64,000 nt of DNA from Kibdelosporangium sp. MJ126-NF4 (lineage in GTDB: Bacteria > Actinomycetota > Actinomycetes > Mycobacteriales > Pseudonocardiaceae), in NCBI RefSeq assembly GCF_000826545.1, contig NZ_CDME01000011.1, positions 956,001 through 1,020,000 on the forward strand, in the 5' to 3' direction. The notes below the pieces were generated by a model that saw only the letters and a list, made by a program, of their open reading frames with translations, did no database searches and was not told the DNA's origin. Positions 63,006 to 64,000 of this stretch are shown one piece after another. Each line of letters starts with the position of its first letter. The first letter of the stretch is position 1. The position numbers and the translations under genes are program-made.

Positions 63006-64000
63006 GCCAGTGCTCCCTTCACGGACTGTGCGACGATGCCCAGTCCATGCTCCAGTTCGTCGTCGGTGATAGTCAACGGCGGCATCAGCTTCACGACCTC
63101 ACCGTCGGGGCCGGACGTCTCCATCAGCAGGCCGCGCTCGAAGGCGACGCTGCACACCTTGTCGGCGAGCGCGGCGTCGTCGAACTGCAGACCTCGTGCC
63201 AGGCCACGGCCTTTCGCACGCATCCCTGCCTTGTCCGAATAGGACTCGACGAGTCCGGTCAGCGCCCGGCCGACCTGCTCGCCCTTGGCCAGGGTGCTCT
63301 TCTCCAGCTTGTCGTCCTGCCAGTACACCTTCAGCGCCTCGGTCGCGGCGACGAAAGCCGGGTTGATGCCGCGGAAGGTCCCGTTGTGCTCGCCGGGCTC
63401 CCACACGTCCAGCTCCGGCTTGAACAAGGTCAGCGCGAGCGGAAGTCCGTACCCGCCAATGGACTTGGACAGGCAGACGATGTCGGGCTCGATCCCCGCG
63501 GCCTCGAAGCTGAAGAACGGCCCGGTCCGGCCGCAGCCCATCTGGACGTCGTCGACGATCAGCAGGATCGAGTGCCGCTTGCAGAGATCCGACAGCCCGC
63601 GCAGCCATTCGACCCGAGCGGCGTTGATGCCGCCCTCGCCCTGGACGGTCTCGACGATCACGGCCGCCGGTTCGTTCAGTCCGCTGCCGCTGTCTTCGAG
63701 AAGCCTTTCGAAGAACAGGAAATCCGGGGTCTGGCCGTCGAAGTAGTTGTCGTACGGCATGGGCGTGGCGTGCACGAGCGGGATTCCCGCACCACCGCGC
63801 TTCATCGAGTTGCCGGTGACCGACAACGCGCCGAGCGTCATGCCGTGGAACGCGTTGGTGAAGTTGATGATCGACTCGCGGCCGGTCACCTTGCGGGCCA
63901 GCTTCAGCGCGGCCTCGACCGCGTTCGCGCCGGCCGGTCCGGGGAACATCACCTTGTAGTCGAGCTCGCGCGGCTTGAGCACGATGTCCTGAAAGGACTC
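63002..64000 (-). CDS. ectB: diaminobutyrate-2-oxoglutarate transaminase, N-terminus missing
   Basis: The frame is open from the stop at 63002 to the window end, giving about 332 residues of an expected 420-430. This class-III aminotransferase makes L-2,4-diaminobutyrate for ectoine. Visible parts are [52 protein letters not shown] and the PLP lysine in [15 protein letters not shown]. The missing part and ectA should follow beyond base 64000. Confidence 0.95.
   Translation of the reverse strand, partial: ESFQDIVLKPRELDYKVMFPGPAGANAVEAALKLARKVTGRESIINFTNAFHGMTLGALSVTGNSMKRGGAGIPLVHATPMPYDNYFDGQTPDFLFFERLLEDSGSGLNEPAAVIVETVQGEGGINAARVEWLRGLSDLCKRHSILLIVDDVQMGCGRTGPFFSFEAAGIEPDIVCLSKSIGGYGLPLALTLFKPELDVWEPGEHNGTFRGINPAFVAATEALKVYWQDDKLEKSTLAKGEQVGRALTGLVESYSDKAGMRAKGRGLARGLQFDDAALADKVCSVAFERGLLMETSGPDGEVVKLMPPLTITDDELEHGLGIVAQSVKGALA

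Overview
The window is high-GC DNA (about 70 % by eye, strong G/C at third codon positions, many GTG and some TTG starts, many 1-8 nt start/stop overlaps) from an actinobacterium, most likely of the order Pseudonocardiales. The reasons are an EspG / PPE-like / DUF3558 lipoprotein group, a DasR-like GlcNAc regulon, F420-type and SARP genes, two thiamine operons, an ectoine operon and a solitary groEL with CIRCE boxes. The middle of the window (groEL, moeA, psd, pssA, CDC48-like ATPase, LytR_C protein, DUF3263, def, thiC, thiD, thiG/S/O/E) keeps the gene content of the Mycobacterium tuberculosis Rv0414c-Rv0440 region, as I remember that map. I found no tRNA, rRNA, CRISPR array, transposase or phage gene.

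Layout. 1-8133: a CO-dehydrogenase-type molybdenum hydroxylase (end of coxL, coxM, coxG on +; coxD, coxE, xdhC on -), interrupted by a CapA-like lipoprotein and a secreted alpha/beta hydrolase. 8224-11569: a PspC protein, a papain-fold protein that has lost its catalytic cysteine, a small relative of its C-terminal domain, then an ECF sigma factor translationally coupled to a carboxypeptidase-regulatory-like protein. 11614-17166: HelD, a membrane-tethered sigma/anti-sigma fusion, small membrane proteins and a TetR/SDR pair with visible operators. 17167-23470: repeats, groEL, a Ser/Thr kinase, AIM24, moeA, psd. 23475-29681: pssA, methyltransferase, MarR, MFS-USP fusion, CDC48-like ATPase. 29752-36176: an HtrA-like protease, LytR_C protein, DUF3263, def, a caspase-TM-LytR_C fusion, a membrane J-domain protein, an LLM oxidoreductase and a zinc-ribbon protein. 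36255-44911: thiamine synthesis (thiC-thiD; thiO-thiS-thiG; thiE) under two TPP riboswitches, interrupted by a PstS-like anchored protein, an ion channel and a MarR regulator. 44948-49418: secreted S1 protease, membrane protein, PLP dehydratase, DHA2 exporter. 49616-53995: DasR-like regulator, NagB-II-like SIS enzyme, nagA and GlcNAc kinase with two dre-like operators. 53896-57698: DUF3159 and the ESX-associated group. 57911-61428: GDSL hydrolase and a SARP/NB-ARC regulator. 61702-64000: ectB (partial)-ectC-ectD.

The most unusual items are: (1) the caspase-TM-LytR_C fusion, whose C-terminal domain is 63 % identical, without gaps, to that of a separate gene 1.1 kb away; (2) the cysteine-to-glycine papain-like pseudopeptidase beside a sigma-factor pair; (3) a family of near-perfect 45-46 nt palindromes sharing one core, at three convergent gene ends and overlapping stop codons; (4) a 167-nt palindrome that exactly fills the gap between thiD and the next gene and supplies both TAG stops.
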